A DNA stretch of 43,251 bases, taken from the NCBI GenBank assembly GCA_002296655.1, contig DBIN01000022.1:24621-67871 (forward strand), written 5' to 3'. This DNA comes from Acinetobacter sp. UBA801 (GTDB lineage Bacteria > Pseudomonadota > Gammaproteobacteria > Pseudomonadales > Moraxellaceae). The notes beneath the pieces are model-generated. The model was not told where the DNA came from, searched no databases, and saw nothing but the letters and a program-made list of their open reading frames with translations. A program made the position numbers and the translations under genes. This document shows, piece after piece, positions 19,666 through 28,312 of this stretch. Each line of letters starts with the position of its first letter. Within the stretch, counting starts at the first letter, position 1.

Positions 19666-21090
19666 TTAACAGAATTTCATACCACCATAACAGTTAGGGG
19701 TAACGTTTTGGTTATTTAAAAGCTTATCCTTTAATGTAATCGTAGCTGGATTTCCTGTTGCATAATTCGTAAATTGACCTACATTAATATTCAATTTTTT
19801 TTCAACAGCTACGCCAGCCAAAGAACCTAAAGCCTCATCAACCCTAACCTCAATTGGTTCGGATTTATTGAGCAAATAGTCACTAATCGCTGTAGCTACT
19901 TGTGGTAATACCGCAGAAATATCAACCTTATCTGTTGTTGCTAAATATCCCAGTTGTATAGGTTCTTTAAAAGACATCCACCACCCTTGTTGAGCAACAT
20001 CACCCTGATCGGCTCCTTGCCAATGCACAGGTTTACTTTGCAGAGATAAATAACCTCCTGTGCCATTGAGTGGAATATTGTGAATCATATTCAAAGCTTG
20101 AACAAAAGTAATATCCATATTAAGTTCATCCAAACTCGAGCCTGCTGCCATTTTAAAGAATGAGTGTGTCCCAAGAGAACCAAATAATAAAGCAGGAAAT
20201 TCCACATAAAGCTGGTCTTGAGAGAAGTCAGGAGTTCCCTGAACACTACCTGGTAAACTCTTACCCGACTCTGCAACAGCTAAAGGAATAGAAGGAATAG
20301 ATGAGCGAATACCACTCACTTTGGCAGCAGTCATACGTTGACCCGTAACCACCGTTTCTGGCATAGTAAAATCTACTTTCATAGAAGGAACTGTAATCCC
20401 TGTATGCCCTTCTGTTCTAACACCATTTGTAAATGGCTTACTATCAAACTTTCTTGTCTGCCCCAAAGCTGTTAAACGACCAGAAATAATTTCATCATCG
20501 GTCATACCAAATGTCGCTTGCTCAGTAAATGAATGCCCTTGAGTTTGTGCCATTTTCATATAACCACTAAAACTTTTAATCCCGTCATTGGGGTTTTGTA
20601 CGTTATCAGTCCCCAAAGTCAGTAGACCTAAAATTTCTTCTGCACCTAAGCGAAAACCAACCACTTCACGTGTTGACGCACTATTTCCACTAATCGCAAA
20701 TTCAATAAATGGATTGGTAATTTGCGCACTAGTACCCGCACGTTCACCATTAAACTTTGGGCTACCTGTTGAATCATAAGATTCATTCAAACCACTCAAT
20801 GCAATATTGGAAATATCAATATCGCATCCCGCTTTACTACCAATCGCATTATTTACACCACCACAACCCAATTGTAGCGTTTTAATGTTGGCATTGAGCT
20901 CCATGAGTGCATCAACACTCAGCTTATAAAAGTTGAGCCCTTGTGATTGATCTGTCGCAGTCATCAGGTTCAAAAGTGCCTGACCTTGTACATGAGATAA
21001 TTGATCATCATTTAAAGCCTGCATCGCTTGAGCAGAATTGAATGAAAAAGCTGTACTTAAAATAGATGCAACTAAAATTGTTTTTTTCAT
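19666..21090 (-). CDS. Exported protein, last gene of a four-gene family operon
   Basis: This 474-residue protein has a Sec signal peptide (MKKTILVASILSTAF..., cleavage near residue 22) and then the operon's shared motif MQALNDDQLSHVQGQALLN. The rest is predominantly beta-type sequence without a domain I recognise. It has a cysteine pair near residues 78-93 (LQLGCGG...AGCDIDI) and a C-terminal tail ending N-C-Y-G-G-M-K-F-C. The tail and motif are familiar from uncharacterised Acinetobacter proteins. Correspondence to a fil gene (putative pilus assembly, FilA-FilF) is possible but unconfirmed. It starts 14 bases after the preceding gene, with an AAAGGA ribosome-binding site overlapping that gene's stop. 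Confidence 0.85.
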   Translation of the reverse strand: MKKTILVASILSTAFSFNSAQAMQALNDDQLSHVQGQALLNLMTATDQSQGLNFYKLSVDALMELNANIKTLQLGCGGVNNAIGSKAGCDIDISNIALSGLNESYDSTGSPKFNGERAGTSAQITNPFIEFAISGNSASTREVVGFRLGAEEILGLLTLGTDNVQNPNDGIKSFSGYMKMAQTQGHSFTEQATFGMTDDEIISGRLTALGQTRKFDSKPFTNGVRTEGHTGITVPSMKVDFTMPETVVTGQRMTAAKVSGIRSSIPSIPLAVAESGKSLPGSVQGTPDFSQDQLYVEFPALLFGSLGTHSFFKMAAGSSLDELNMDITFVQALNMIHNIPLNGTGGYLSLQSKPVHWQGADQGDVAQQGWWMSFKEPIQLGYLATTDKVDISAVLPQVATAISDYLLNKSEPIEVRVDEALGSLAGVAVEKKLNINVGQFTNYATGNPATITLKDKLLNNQNVTPNCYGGMKFC

Positions 21091-21104
21091 TTTATTTCTA
21101 TCCT

Positions 21105-23351
21105 TTAGCGTGGCGTAATGCCCAATGTGCTGCGCATGGTTCCACCAGTAAGCGCGACAGATGCAATTTTCTGCATATTGCCATTGGTAGACATTGCAAA
21201 GTCTGTTTTAAACGGTCGAGCAATATCATTTTTATAATTAAATTTAACTTGATTGTCTAAAGTAACCGTATCTGCACTGACGACGACTTTTCCTTTAACA
21301 CCTAAATGACCTTCCATACGATTCAAGTTAATTGAAGAAGTCTGAACAGTTTCATTATTCACTTGATCTTCATTAATCAAACTAAAATAACTACCCAAGT
21401 TCTTTGGATCTGCCTGTTCTGTGCTATCTAGACTTCTAAACTTAAAGTTCGCATCAAAAGACAAAAAGTTTGTGTTCGGATTAGTATCGGTTGGATCCAT
21501 TCCTGGAATTACCAACAACTCGCCATTGCCATCTAATTTAAAAGCAATTGTGGTCAACACATCATCTTTTTTAGAGAAATTATCGTATGGTACAAAGCCA
21601 GCGCATTTAGTTGATCCTGTGACGCAGTTGTATTTTGAACCCGGTAATTGTCCAATCGCTAACTCTGCTTTTGCTGCAATCAATAAATGATCTGCACGTA
21701 TATAAATCCCTTCATCTTCATAACCAATCACACCATCGGACTGAATTAATGCATCAATATTTCTTAAACCAGCATAATAGTTAACAGTTTCTCCTGCATG
21801 CAGGCTATTTTGCCCATCAATTAAGATAATAGAAGTGGTACTGGGTAATCCTGTTTTAGAATCAATGCCATAACCTTCAGTAGAAACCATGGCGTTATAA
21901 CCAATTCCAGTTTTATTTGTTTGATCATAAGGTGACAGATATTGTTTACCCGACAATGCCACATTGGCATTTAAATTATAAATTGGAATTCCAATACCCC
22001 AAGAACCACCATCCCCTGACAATTCATTTAAAGAATTGTCAGAAATAATTCTCGCTTTGGCTGCAATTGACTGAAAGTCCATGCCACGAACAGCAATCAG
22101 TGAGAACTGATCACCTTCAAGCTTACTCGATAGCAACTGGTTTAAAATAGGACTCGATGCACCAATCGTATTTTTTATATTTTCATTGACTAAAAAATTG
22201 AGATTTTTCGCTTGTACGGTATTAATATAAATATCGCCAAAATCGATATAGGCATTTTTATTGTGCAAATTACCTTGTGCATCACGTGTGGTTAGCGGTC
22301 TTAAATTCGAAAATTCAACCGCATAACTGCCTTTTCCTGTGTGCCCAATTTCTAAAGTTGTTGGTAATTGCCCTGCGGCCAAACCTGTCGTATTTTGATT
22401 GGTAAAATCAGCAGATAAGCCCAAATGCAAACCACCTTGTCCCACCACAGTATCGTAGCCTGTAACTGCGGTATTTTTAGTTTCAATTACACCATTGACC
22501 TTATTCGAAACGTCAAAATTGGCAACATTTTTTTGCTGCCCATTAAAAAACAATTTCGCATTGCTCACTGCACCAGATGCACCAAAGCGAATTAAATTTT
22601 TATCATCATAACGCAAGTCAATATTGACCCCAGGATTGGTTGCATTTTGTCGGCTACTTGCAACATCACTCAGGTCTTTCACTCGTCCAAGATTTACAAA
22701 ATGGTCGGTAGAGCCATTTTTAGTGGTAAAGACCAATCCCTCATCGGCATCAATATACATATAGCCGTCAGTCGCAAAATTAAAGTTAAAATCATGCATA
22801 GATAATTGATGCTTACCTAAACCATGACTAATTTTGGCATTCTGTAACTGGAAGTTTAAATGTGCCGTTTCATTTTGATTGAATAAACCTGCTTTGGTTT
22901 CTAATAAAACTTTTAAAGGTGATTTAGTTTCTAAGCCGAACTGACCCAAGCTTTGTGTTTCTTTAGTACAACTATTCGCAACACAGCTTCTTTTGACCAA
23001 GTTTAAGTCAGCTGTCGATTGAAAAGCATCAATACTCGCATCGATACGCACACCTGCGCCAACATCAGTTTTCCCCACATCTAAAGCAAGCTTACTGATA
23101 ATAGGCTGGTTATTCTGTCCTTTAATTTCTACATTATGTAAGCCTAAACCCTGTTGAGTTCCAGCCACTAAATCAGGATCATACCAATTGACTTGATTAA
23201 TCGTGGCTTTAGACATTTCATGGGTGATTACAATACCATCTTTCCCACTTACATCAGACAAATGCTGGTCTGCAATCAGCTCTAAAGCATACACTTGTTG
23301 CGCACAAAGTACGCTCAATGTTAATAAATTCAACTGCATTATTTTTTTCAT
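21105..23351 (-). CDS. Large exported beta-rich protein, third gene of the operon
   Basis: This 748-residue protein has a signal peptide (MKKIMQLNLLTLSVLCAQQVYA) and the shared post-signal motif LELIADQHLSDVSGKDGIV. That motif is the form closest to the DUF6160-type N-terminus seen in many gamma-proteobacterial secreted proteins. The body is rich in N, D, G, T and S in alternating hydrophobic patterns, as in extracellular beta proteins. Two short disulphide-type loops are visible (C-V-A-N-S-C near residue 125 and C-V-T-G-S-T-K-C near residue 583). There is no transmembrane helix after the signal. An AGGGA ribosome-binding site precedes the start. Function is unknown; a secreted or surface location is inferred. 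Confidence 0.85.
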   Translation of the reverse strand: MKKIMQLNLLTLSVLCAQQVYALELIADQHLSDVSGKDGIVITHEMSKATINQVNWYDPDLVAGTQQGLGLHNVEIKGQNNQPIISKLALDVGKTDVGAGVRIDASIDAFQSTADLNLVKRSCVANSCTKETQSLGQFGLETKSPLKVLLETKAGLFNQNETAHLNFQLQNAKISHGLGKHQLSMHDFNFNFATDGYMYIDADEGLVFTTKNGSTDHFVNLGRVKDLSDVASSRQNATNPGVNIDLRYDDKNLIRFGASGAVSNAKLFFNGQQKNVANFDVSNKVNGVIETKNTAVTGYDTVVGQGGLHLGLSADFTNQNTTGLAAGQLPTTLEIGHTGKGSYAVEFSNLRPLTTRDAQGNLHNKNAYIDFGDIYINTVQAKNLNFLVNENIKNTIGASSPILNQLLSSKLEGDQFSLIAVRGMDFQSIAAKARIISDNSLNELSGDGGSWGIGIPIYNLNANVALSGKQYLSPYDQTNKTGIGYNAMVSTEGYGIDSKTGLPSTTSIILIDGQNSLHAGETVNYYAGLRNIDALIQSDGVIGYEDEGIYIRADHLLIAAKAELAIGQLPGSKYNCVTGSTKCAGFVPYDNFSKKDDVLTTIAFKLDGNGELLVIPGMDPTDTNPNTNFLSFDANFKFRSLDSTEQADPKNLGSYFSLINEDQVNNETVQTSSINLNRMEGHLGVKGKVVVSADTVTLDNQVKFNYKNDIARPFKTDFAMSTNGNMQKIASVALTGGTMRSTLGITPR

Positions 23352-23384
23352 TGTTATTTCCCTATACTGTACTTAATCCTATAT

Positions 23385-24101
23385 TCAACAACGACTTGCT
23401 GCTGAACCTGTACAGTTGTAGCTAAATATTTTCACATTGCCAGACATGTGCATATTGCCGTGAATATTTAAGCCCATAAATCCTTTTTCAGCGCCCTGAT
23501 CAAACAAAGGTACATCTTGCTGAACTAAGTTATAACTACCATCTTGTTGATAATTTCTTCCTAGAAAATTGGTATATACCTCTGAATTTGCATAACCTTC
23601 ATTTACTCCCTGCCCAGAACCTGTTTCAATAGATAATGCAGCGAAGCCTAAATTTCTAATTTTTAACGGCTTATCATCATAAAACTTAAGCTGCATAGCG
23701 GTTTGTGGGTCATTTTTATGATTAATAATGGTTGTGCCATCTAAAGAAAATTTATCTATTTGTATGGTGCCCTGAATTTGTTTAAATACCAGCCATTTTT
23801 TATTGCCGTTATTATCTTCATGGTTATTGGGTGCAATGGCTAAACGACAGAGCACATTATTGTCAGCACAATTTTTACTATAGCGATAATAAACTTCTGT
23901 AGGTTTAGTCCCACCATTAAATTTAGAAATATTGCTGAGTTCTAAATTTTCGGCATATTCATGGTTTAACGATAACGTCCAACTGAGGTCTGCTCCACCT
24001 TGGCCAGTAGCCTGCGTTAATTCATGATTTTCCAGTGCAATTAAATTGGCATGGGTCAAAGGACTACACATCAATGCAATACAAGACAGTTTTTTCAACA
24101 T
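23385..24101 (-). CDS. Smaller exported protein, second gene of the operon
   Basis: This 238-residue protein has a signal peptide (MLKKLSCIALMCSPLTHA) and the shared motif LIALENHELTQATGQGGAD at residues 20-38. One cysteine loop is C-A-D-N-N-V-L-C. The C-terminus ends Y-N-C-T-G-S-A-A-S-R-C, closing with a cysteine as the 474-residue protein at the end of the operon also does. It may be a smaller structural partner of the larger proteins. It lies 13 bases after the first gene and 33 bases before the third. No known domain is recognised and the function is unknown. Confidence 0.82.
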   Translation of the reverse strand: MLKKLSCIALMCSPLTHANLIALENHELTQATGQGGADLSWTLSLNHEYAENLELSNISKFNGGTKPTEVYYRYSKNCADNNVLCRLAIAPNNHEDNNGNKKWLVFKQIQGTIQIDKFSLDGTTIINHKNDPQTAMQLKFYDDKPLKIRNLGFAALSIETGSGQGVNEGYANSEVYTNFLGRNYQQDGSYNLVQQDVPLFDQGAEKGFMGLNIHGNMHMSGNVKIFSYNCTGSAASRC

Positions 24102-24114
24102 GATGATTCTCCTT

Positions 24115-26118
24115 TTATAGACCTGTTGTTTTAAATTTAAGGTGCTGAATCAGCACACCATCTATTGCAACTGAACCTAGATTCTTAGCAGTACCATCTA
24201 CACCTTTAAATACAACACCTGTGGAATTATCATGATCCTTGGCACGCAACATATTATTTGGCAAGCGTTCTACAGTACCAATTGCAATACTACTATGTGT
24301 CGCATTACGTCCTTGATACATCGCAGCACTGTCATTGGCATTGGCTTTTAGCGGTGTGCCACAGCTCACCACATTACAGGTAGAACCTGTAAATGCTGTA
24401 GAACCTAAATATCCACCCTTTCCGTCTTCATAATTTTGATAAATTTTATTGTAAATTTCAGGAACATTCGGAATACGTGTTACTTCTAGCACAATATTAT
24501 TGCCCTCAGAACCAACCACAAAAGGCTGATACATATTCCCTAAAACTAAATTGATATTTGGACTGTATAAATACAAACCTTCTGTATCATGAAAAACTGG
24601 TGCCAATGAACCATCTATTGCTGGTGTGACCGCCGTTCCATCCAAAGTATCTGATTTTGCTGCTGTACTAATGCGAATTCCTTTACTATCTAAGTTTGAA
24701 TCTGTGAAACTTAGATTCGCAGGATTATCATTGGTATTTAAACGCAATACACTTGCCATACCCAAGGTTTGATGATGATTTGGGTTATCAGAGTCTAAAG
24801 TCTGAAATAGTCGGGTCTGTGAACCATTTAAACTTAAACCATTGGCAATAAACTGAGTGCGTAAACGGTGTTCTTTATCTAAACCCGATTTTGGCGCCCC
24901 AGTGCTTGGATCTACCTCTGCGCTTGAGTTCAACTGACGTGAAAAAATATCAGTCCAAAAACCCAATTTAATATTATTATCACTTTCAGTTGGCGTAGTA
25001 GTCGCGAGTGGTGCCTCTAGTGCTAAATAACCAACATCTTTTTCTACATTTTTAAATTGTTTTACTTTTTCTGTGCCTGCACGGAATAACCATGGGTTAT
25101 CTGCTGAACCCCAGTTAAAGCCTTGATTGCTATAACGACTGCTTAATGAGTTATCACTTTTAGACAATGCTAAGCCATAAATAAAGACATCTGCTTTAGT
25201 TCTGAGTGCCCCTACTGAAGTTTGTGCCGCTGCTGCTTTTGCTGCTTGAGTTGCGTTATTTACTGCTAATAATTCTAATTCTTTGATTGCATTTGAAGCT
25301 GCTGTGTTTGCAATTTTATCCCCTTCATAGTTTAGCCGCTCTTGAGTTACAGTTTCTACAGTTTGAGCAACCTTAGGATCAATATGATTAACTCTTGTAA
25401 CCCCTTGCGTCCACTGTGTTGAAGGTACGGTATCAGCACTTCTATTACCATATAAAATTTCAATCATTTCATAGGTATTTATTGCTGCATACTCATTAGA
25501 TTTATTTTCCTGCAATGCCGTTAATGTGTATGAGGTAGTCCCATCATTTTTTAATCCAGTAATAATTGTACCATCATAATAATCATTATAGCGCTGTTGA
25601 TAATATTCTTGCATTAGGTCAGATTCAAAGTATTCTGCCACTAAACTTTGACGCACACCAACTGAGATTTCACTGCTCACTGCTGTTTTTGTAGAGCTAT
25701 AATTTTGTGTTTTATAGTTATTGAAAGTCGTTGTATAGGTACTTTGATATAATGTTGATGTAGTTGAAACACCTGCCAAATATTCAGCATCATAAACCTG
25801 ATTATAAACTTTCTTATAGGTATGTTCTGAAATATTCTGATAATTCTCCCCCGTCGGGATAATACGAATAAAGCCCGTATCATATTGACTAGGGTTTTCT
25901 AACCCACGTGTATAGCTCGACCCTGTTGATAGATCATTCGGTTGCTGAAACACCATTTTGAAATTATCAAGAACTAAAGCAACCCCTTCGCCTGTGGTAT
26001 TTGACAAAGAGTCATCGGAGAGTGCTTGCAAGGCATAACTTGGGTTCGCCAAAAAAAAGCCTATCGCAGTGGCTAAGCAATGCTTACAAAAAGGGAAAGT
26101 AATTGCGTGTTCAGTCAT
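24115..26118 (-). CDS. Exported protein with Tyr/Ser/Thr-rich segment, first gene of the operon
   Basis: With the ATG at 26118 the protein has 667 residues. An ATG 9 bases upstream overlaps the AAGGA ribosome-binding site, while the chosen one is 8 bases from it. The N-terminus contains a hydrophobic export segment (CLATAIGFFLANPSYA) followed by the shared motif LQALSDDSLSNTTGEGVAL. About residues 85-190 are unusually rich in Tyr, Ser, Thr, Asn and Gln. An Ala-rich helical stretch follows near residue 270 (NNATQAAKAAAAQTS), then beta-type sequence. One C-N-V-V-S-C loop lies near residue 592. There is no known domain. A surface or filament role is only inference from composition and context. 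Confidence 0.83.
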   Translation of the reverse strand: MTEHAITFPFCKHCLATAIGFFLANPSYALQALSDDSLSNTTGEGVALVLDNFKMVFQQPNDLSTGSSYTRGLENPSQYDTGFIRIIPTGENYQNISEHTYKKVYNQVYDAEYLAGVSTTSTLYQSTYTTTFNNYKTQNYSSTKTAVSSEISVGVRQSLVAEYFESDLMQEYYQQRYNDYYDGTIITGLKNDGTTSYTLTALQENKSNEYAAINTYEMIEILYGNRSADTVPSTQWTQGVTRVNHIDPKVAQTVETVTQERLNYEGDKIANTAASNAIKELELLAVNNATQAAKAAAAQTSVGALRTKADVFIYGLALSKSDNSLSSRYSNQGFNWGSADNPWLFRAGTEKVKQFKNVEKDVGYLALEAPLATTTPTESDNNIKLGFWTDIFSRQLNSSAEVDPSTGAPKSGLDKEHRLRTQFIANGLSLNGSQTRLFQTLDSDNPNHHQTLGMASVLRLNTNDNPANLSFTDSNLDSKGIRISTAAKSDTLDGTAVTPAIDGSLAPVFHDTEGLYLYSPNINLVLGNMYQPFVVGSEGNNIVLEVTRIPNVPEIYNKIYQNYEDGKGGYLGSTAFTGSTCNVVSCGTPLKANANDSAAMYQGRNATHSSIAIGTVERLPNNMLRAKDHDNSTGVVFKGVDGTAKNLGSVAIDGVLIQHLKFKTTGL

Positions 26119-26236
26119 CTCGACCATCCTTTTATCTGATGCTCCGCATCTTTCTTTTATTTATCTATAGCTTGGCTATTTATTTGAGTGTTTTTATCCT
26201 TAAAAACGTGATTATGCCAAACCATTCTCATATTTA

Positions 26237-26264
26237 ATTATGCTGAATATTTATGCAAATGCAA
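26237..26264 (-). promoter_or_regulatory. Possible promoter of the exported-protein operon
   Basis: Reading the minus strand, TTGCAT (26259-26264) and CATAAT (26237-26242) are separated by 16 bp. This would give a leader of about 110 bases before the first gene. The leader contains a perfect 7-bp inverted repeat (26190-26196 with 26201-26207) and GATGC/GCATC just before the ribosome-binding site. Each box differs from consensus at one or two positions. Confidence 0.4.
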
Positions 26265-26301
26265 AACAAACTGGCTAAACAGCACAGCTTTCCGATGAAT
26301 G

Positions 26302-26332
26302 AAAAAAAGCGAGCACATTGGCTCGCTTCTTC
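26302..26332 (-). terminator. Intrinsic terminator of dcd
   Basis: On the minus strand the stem AGCGAGC/GCTCGCT (26321-26327 with 26308-26314) has a 6-base loop and is followed by a run of seven T. It lies 31 bases after the dcd stop codon. Confidence 0.88.
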
Positions 26333-26362
26333 AATAGAAAAATTGTGATAGATAGTTGTTGC

Positions 26363-26932
26363 TTATGCTTTAGGCAAGGTCACGCCTGTCTGCCCTTGAT
26401 ATTTACCACCACGGTCTTTGTACGAGGTTTCACAAACTTCATCTGATTCAAAGAACAGCATTTGCGCCACACCTTCGCCCGCATAAATACGTGCAGGCAA
26501 GTTCGTGGTATTAGAAAATTCTAAGGTGACATGACCTTCCCACTCTGGTTCGAGTGGCGTGACATTCACAATAATGCCACAACGTGCATAGGTCGATTTA
26601 CCTAAACACACTGTTAATACATTGCGTGGAATACGGAAATATTCAACGGTACGCGCCAATGCAAACGAGTTTGGCGGAATGATGCACACATCTGATTCAA
26701 TATCGATAAAACTTTTTTCATCAAAGTTTTTTGGATCGACAATTGCTGAGTGAACATTGGTAAAGACTTTAAATTCACGGGCACAACGTACATCATAACC
26801 ATAGCTAGAAACACCATAAGAAATGAGTTTTTCGCCATTTTCATCAAAGCGAACTTGGTTTTCTGCATACGGTTCAATCATGCCGTGTTTTTCGCTCATT
26901 TCGCGAATCCAACGATCAGACTTAATTGCCAT
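26363..26932 (-). CDS. dcd: dCTP deaminase
   Basis: This 189-residue trimeric enzyme of the dUTPase fold converts dCTP to dUTP and ammonia, supplying dUMP for thymidylate synthesis. Family segments are visible: [21 protein letters not shown] near the N-terminus, [17 protein letters not shown], then the active-site region [31 protein letters not shown] with its catalytic Glu, and a C-terminal [15 protein letters not shown] lid. Length is close to E. coli Dcd (193). It is a single gene with its own terminator. Confidence 0.97.
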   Translation of the reverse strand: MAIKSDRWIREMSEKHGMIEPYAENQVRFDENGEKLISYGVSSYGYDVRCAREFKVFTNVHSAIVDPKNFDEKSFIDIESDVCIIPPNSFALARTVEYFRIPRNVLTVCLGKSTYARCGIIVNVTPLEPEWEGHVTLEFSNTTNLPARIYAGEGVAQMLFFESDEVCETSYKDRGGKYQGQTGVTLPKA

Positions 26933-27040
26933 TTATTTTCTATCCAAAATATGAATGTTTAACTGTGCTGTACTTTAACTGAAATCTAAGTTAATGAAAA
27001 CCAGCCGTTTCCCTCACATCGCTTTTTGAGTGCAATGATT

Positions 27041-27308
27041 AGGGTCTGTTGACAATTCGTCTATGTTTGCGACAACGCATATTTTTTAGCTGATATAAGG
27101 CATGGGACAGGAAATTTAGTCATTCTAAATGACTGGCACATAACGCAATAGCAGCAAAAAATATGTTTGTCCTGAAAGGCTGTGGCTAAAACTTTCTCAG
27201 ATTGCGTTATGAAACTTGGAAATAGTCTCGCTATTCCCTGCGTTTCATGCCTGATCTGCTCAGTTTTAGCCCACAGCGCAAGCCATTTATGAAATGTCAA
27301 CAGACCCT
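27041..27308. mobile_element. 268-bp MITE-like element
   Basis: The element has inverted termini AGGGTCTGTTGACA, perfect over 14 bases at 27041-27054 and 27295-27308; 17 of the outer 18 positions match. It is flanked by a direct ATT on both sides (27038-27040 and 27309-27311), consistent with a 3-bp target duplication. It sits between dcd and a LysE-family gene. It encodes no transposase. The interior contains a further hairpin, AGTCATT/AATGACT, at 27118-27134. A 3-bp duplication and these end bases suggest mobilisation by an IS5-family (ISL2-type) transposase; that is inference. It may belong to a MITE family already known in Acinetobacter. Confidence 0.8.
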
Positions 27309-27346
27309 ATTTCCAGTAGATATAAATTCTAGATACAACGTTAGCT

Positions 27347-27940
27347 TTACAAACTCAATAAAGCCGAATAACTTAAAGGAATTGAAAAACTCAGCAACAC
27401 AATAGAAGCTGTTTTTTGTAGATTGCACTGATTGAGCCAGCTAATTTTATTTTTAGCGAGCACCGAACCAATAAATGTCCAGAAAAAAGCAATCGGCACG
27501 ATTAAACATAAAAATGCCAGCATGTGTGCCACATAATAGTCTGCTTTTACCCATGCAATCGTTGGGAAAATCGCAGAGGCAAACAACAATGCTTTCGGAT
27601 TCAATAAAGTCGCTAAAAATAGCTCACTCGCACGAATCGTAGATTGATTAAAGCTTTGCTCAACTTTGGCCGTGCGCCACAATTTAATCGCCAAGAAAAT
27701 AATATAGCTTGCACTGAATAATTTTAGAATGGTGGGCAATAATGGAAGATGGGTAGACACTGTACCAATTAAAGCACCCCAAAGTGTAATAGAAATCAAA
27801 TAACCCAATGCTTCTGCTGGAATTAATCGGAAAGATTTACGGATACCAACCTGAATACCTGATGATGCAAGCAAGGTATTGGTTGGCCCTGGTGTCAATA
27901 AAATTGTGATCACCAAACCGATAAAAAACCATGAAATCAT
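27347..27940 (-). CDS. LysE/RhtB-family amino-acid exporter
   Basis: This 197-residue membrane protein has about six hydrophobic helices and the LysE-family N-terminal signature (ITILLTPGPTNTLLASSG), followed by the typical E-A-L-G-Y segment and N-P-K-A-L-L-F after the third helix. Members export amino acids or related small molecules; the substrate is not predictable. The ATG has a GAGG ribosome-binding site. The MITE-like element lies 38 bases after its stop codon and could alter its 3' end or transcription termination. It is a single gene. Confidence 0.85.
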   Translation of the reverse strand: MISWFFIGLVITILLTPGPTNTLLASSGIQVGIRKSFRLIPAEALGYLISITLWGALIGTVSTHLPLLPTILKLFSASYIIFLAIKLWRTAKVEQSFNQSTIRASELFLATLLNPKALLFASAIFPTIAWVKADYYVAHMLAFLCLIVPIAFFWTFIGSVLAKNKISWLNQCNLQKTASIVLLSFSIPLSYSALLSL

Positions 27941-28181
27941 GAATTGACCTCACTACTGAATGAACGCAGATTAAAATAGTTCATTGCAATTGGCAAAAAG
28001 TATTTTGTAAGACAAATTACTGATTAGTTTAATATTTTAAATTTATTATTCTTATTCAAACACTTATATAGAAAATATTATTTAATTGAATAGTAACTTA
28101 TAAGTCATTTTTTCTTAACATTTTTAAGTTAATTAGAGATTAAACGCCATTAAATCAGATGCTTGTGTGTTTTTTAATCAA
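27941..28181. other. AT-rich intergenic region
   Basis: The spacer between the LysE-family gene and the mrp terminator is strongly AT-rich. I see no open frame with a ribosome-binding site and no tRNA-like fold. It must hold the LysE-family promoter, but no box pair is convincing. Confidence 0.5.
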
Positions 28182-28206
28182 AAAAATAGCTCACCGAAGT
28201 GAGCCA
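28182..28206 (-). terminator. Intrinsic terminator downstream of mrp
   Basis: On the minus strand the stem GCTCAC/GTGAGC (28189-28194 with 28199-28204) has a TTCG tetraloop and is followed by a T-rich tail of seven T. It lies about 110 bases beyond the mrp stop. Confidence 0.8.
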
Positions 28207-28312
28207 AATTTTCAAAATATTGTGACTTAGCTTTTAAAGATGAATCATTCAGAATTTAAAGGACGATAACTGAATGACGACAACTGCAATCATTCCAAGC
28301 AGAGGTCCCCGA

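Noticed and set aside
26119..26127. Upstream ATG for the first gene of the exported-protein operon
   Set aside because: It overlaps the AAGGA box; the ATG three codons later is at proper distance.
27061..27300. 79-codon open frame on the minus strand inside the 268-bp element
   Set aside because: It starts with TTG in the terminal repeat, has no ribosome-binding site and resembles no transposase; it is probably a by-product of the element's sequence.
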